From the NCBI GenBank assembly GCA_947478975.1, contig CANJYI010000140.1:1-7384 (forward strand): a DNA stretch of 7,384 bases, in the 5' to 3' direction. The notes beneath the pieces are model-generated. The model was not told where the DNA came from. It saw only the letters and a list, made by a program, of their open reading frames with translations, and did no database searches. This DNA is from Chthoniobacteraceae bacterium (GTDB lineage Bacteria > Verrucomicrobiota > Verrucomicrobiia > Chthoniobacterales > Chthoniobacteraceae). A program made the translations under genes and the position numbers. Position 1 is the first letter of the stretch, and the number at the start of each line of letters is the position of its first letter. Shown here piece after piece: positions 6,298-7,384 of this stretch.

Positions 6298-7247
6298 GCC
6301 TGCCAGACGCGGAGGGAGTCCACTTCAAAGTAGTTCGGGAACACGGTGGTTCCATCCGGCTCACCAGAGGGGCCTATCCGGCTGCTCACCCCGTTGCTTA
6401 AGATGATGTACATCGGAATGGCCGGCACGTGTGCCCCGGTAATCTCGCGCTTGACGACCCCGTTCTGCGTCCACACCGCACGCCCCGGCATCCAGAGAAG
6501 TCCGTAGGTGTGCCACCCGCTCTCAAAGGCCACATCGTCGTTGGCCCCGCTGTCCCAGTTTATTTCGGGAAAGTCCCCGTGGCAGAGTCCGAGGTGCATC
6601 ATCTTCCGGCCGGCGTAGTACTCGGCGATGTCAAATTCGGGCGGCCACTGGTGGCTCTGGGGCATCAGCCAGAAGGCGGGCCAGACGCCGGGGCCGCCGG
6701 GGAACTTCGCACGGATCTCTATGTAGCCGTATAGGAAGCTGAACTTGTCGTGGGAGGACACCATCCCGGAACTGTAGTCGTAGGCCCCCGGCGGATTGTC
6801 CCCCTCGACGGAACGCTGCTCGGCGCGGAGCCGCAGCAGGCCCTTTTCCAAAAGGACGTCCTCGTCGCTCAAATAGTTGAGATAGCTGTCGTTGTGATAG
6901 CGATCTCCCAGGCGGCCGAACACCTTGAGACTGGTGCTCCAGAGATCGGCGTTCAGGAGGGGCTTCGAAAAGTTCTCCTCCAGCGCCAACGCAAAGCCCT
7001 CGGGGGGAAATGCGGGCACCCGTTTCATGATGCCCGGCGTCGCCGCCTTCGCCCCAACAGGCTCCGCCTTCGCTCCAACAGGCTCCGCCTTCGCTCCAAC
7101 AGGCTCCGCGTTTGCGCCCGACGCTTGCGCCTGAGCCGCTGCCGGCAACGCACCCTTCGGCAATTCGGCGGCCACCGCAGCAAACCCAAAGAGTGCTGCA
7201 GCTGGGGCCGCAAAGCAGAAAAAAATCCGGAGCGCATCGGCCTTCAT
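6267..7247 (-). CDS. Secreted family 16 glycoside hydrolase (GH16), beta-glucanase-like
   Basis: A 326-residue protein from the ATG at 7247. I choose this start over the in-frame ATG at 7331 because it begins a clear signal peptide: MKADALR, a hydrophobic stretch to about residue 24, and a cleavage site near AVAA/EL (27/28). A low-complexity linker follows with AEPVGAK three times (about 48-68). The catalytic domain, about 82-316, contains the GH16 signature PEFDIAEY (203-210), with nucleophile Glu204, Asp206 and acid/base Glu209 all present. Other family marks are YGYIEIRAKFPGG (173-185), GVWPAFWLMP (187-196) and WHTYGLLW (245-252). GH16 enzymes cut beta-1,3, beta-1,3/1,4 or galactan-type chains outside the cytoplasm; the exact substrate is not evident. 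It is convergent with the pilT pair. There is no membrane anchor or extra binding module. Confidence 0.92.
   Translation of the reverse strand: MKADALRIFFCFAAPAAALFGFAAVAAELPKGALPAAAQAQASGANAEPVGAKAEPVGAKAEPVGAKAATPGIMKRVPAFPPEGFALALEENFSKPLLNADLWSTSLKVFGRLGDRYHNDSYLNYLSDEDVLLEKGLLRLRAEQRSVEGDNPPGAYDYSSGMVSSHDKFSFLYGYIEIRAKFPGGPGVWPAFWLMPQSHQWPPEFDIAEYYAGRKMMHLGLCHGDFPEINWDSGANDDVAFESGWHTYGLLWMPGRAVWTQNGVVKREITGAHVPAIPMYIILSNGVSSRIGPSGEPDGTTVFPNYFEVDSLRVWQAPANNVAPSR
7045..7107. repeat. Three tandem 21-bp units in the GH16 linker
   Basis: Units at 7045-7065, 7066-7086 and 7087-7107. The last two are identical and the first differs at one base. Each encodes AEPVGAK on the minus strand, between signal peptide and catalytic domain. 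A whole number of codons per unit means gain or loss changes linker length without breaking the frame. Near identity at DNA level points to recent duplication. Confidence 0.9.
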
Positions 7248-7253
7248 AACAAA

Positions 7254-7282
7254 CCTATAGCGCGAGCAAGGCAGGGTGACAC
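7254..7282 (-). promoter_or_regulatory. Candidate promoter for GH16, possibly giving a leaderless transcript
   Basis: On the minus strand GTGTCA (7282-7277) and TATAGG (7259-7254) are 17 bp apart, each matching the sigma70 consensus at four of six bases. Six bases then separate the -10 box from the ATG at 7247, so transcription would begin at or beside the start codon. That fits the lack of a Shine-Dalgarno, but the boxes are weak and the call is tentative. Confidence 0.25.
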
Positions 7283-7331
7283 CTTTGTTTTGAACATTGC
7301 GCAGCTCCCGAATCACGCTATTTTCCCGCAT

Positions 7332-7346
7332 CCGCCTCTTGGGCGG
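7332..7346. other. Small hairpin upstream of a possible divergent gene
   Basis: CCGCC (7332-7336) and GGCGG (7342-7346) form a 5-bp stem with a 5-nt loop, about 23 bp before the possible plus-strand start at 7369. It could be in a leader transcript. Short GC stems are common in such DNA, so the meaning is uncertain. Confidence 0.25.
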
Positions 7347-7368
7347 CCCGCTCTTTTACCATCCCATC

Positions 7369-7384
7369 ATGTCCAGCCATCTGC
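7369..7384 (+). CDS. Possible start of a divergent gene, cut by right edge
   Basis: An ATG at 7369 opens MSSHL before the window ends. It is divergent from the GH16 gene and sits about 120 bp from its start, a normal distance for back-to-back genes. Five codons cannot be identified or confirmed as coding. No Shine-Dalgarno is visible, as with the other genes here. Confidence 0.25.

Noticed and set aside
1..7384. CRISPR array, insertion sequence, rRNA or riboswitch
   Set aside because: I found no regularly spaced repeats, transposase-like protein, RNA gene signature or known aptamer core on either strand.

Overview
The window is GC-rich bacterial DNA, dense in genes. I lean towards Verrucomicrobiota or a related PVC-group bacterium. 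The reasons are a membrane Ser/Thr-kinase-like protein fused to a SUMF1-type domain whose wording (NSLGMKFVPV, YRLPTDLEWS) is familiar from that group, tandem PilT-type ATPases, and the lack of Shine-Dalgarno sequences at all five gene starts. This is inference from protein style; no rRNA or other phylogenetic marker is present.

Layout, left to right. Positions 1-1016 (minus) hold nearly all of a SAM-dependent O-methyltransferase that runs off the left edge. Positions 1103-3643 (minus), 86 bp upstream of it and possibly co-transcribed, hold an 846-residue protein: a degenerate kinase domain, one membrane span, a Pro/Ala-rich linker with a coiled coil, and a C-terminal SUMF1-like domain. Positions 3644-4028 are a 385-bp divergent intergenic region with several dyads and a repeated TTCCTAT word. 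Positions 4029-5135 and 5161-6234 (plus) are two tandem PilT-family ATPases 25 bp apart, almost certainly one operon. A 32-bp gap with a GC-rich hairpin separates them from a convergent secreted GH16-family glycoside hydrolase (minus, 6267 to about 7247). At the right edge a divergent gene may begin near 7369.

How they may work together. The two ATPases are the retraction-motor type of type IV pilus ATPases and could act as a pair. The kinase-like protein shares the divergent control region with them, so a regulatory link to pilus function is possible but rests on position only. The GH16 enzyme and the methyltransferase look like independent accessory functions. No mobile element, CRISPR array, tRNA or rRNA was found.

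The most notable item is the kinase-like protein. It has lost the ATP-anchoring Lys, the catalytic Asp (HRD to HRN) and the metal-binding Asp (DFG to NFG), and its SUMF1 domain lacks the cysteine pair of formylglycine-generating enzymes. It therefore looks like a non-catalytic transmembrane scaffold or sensor, not a kinase or a sulfatase activator.
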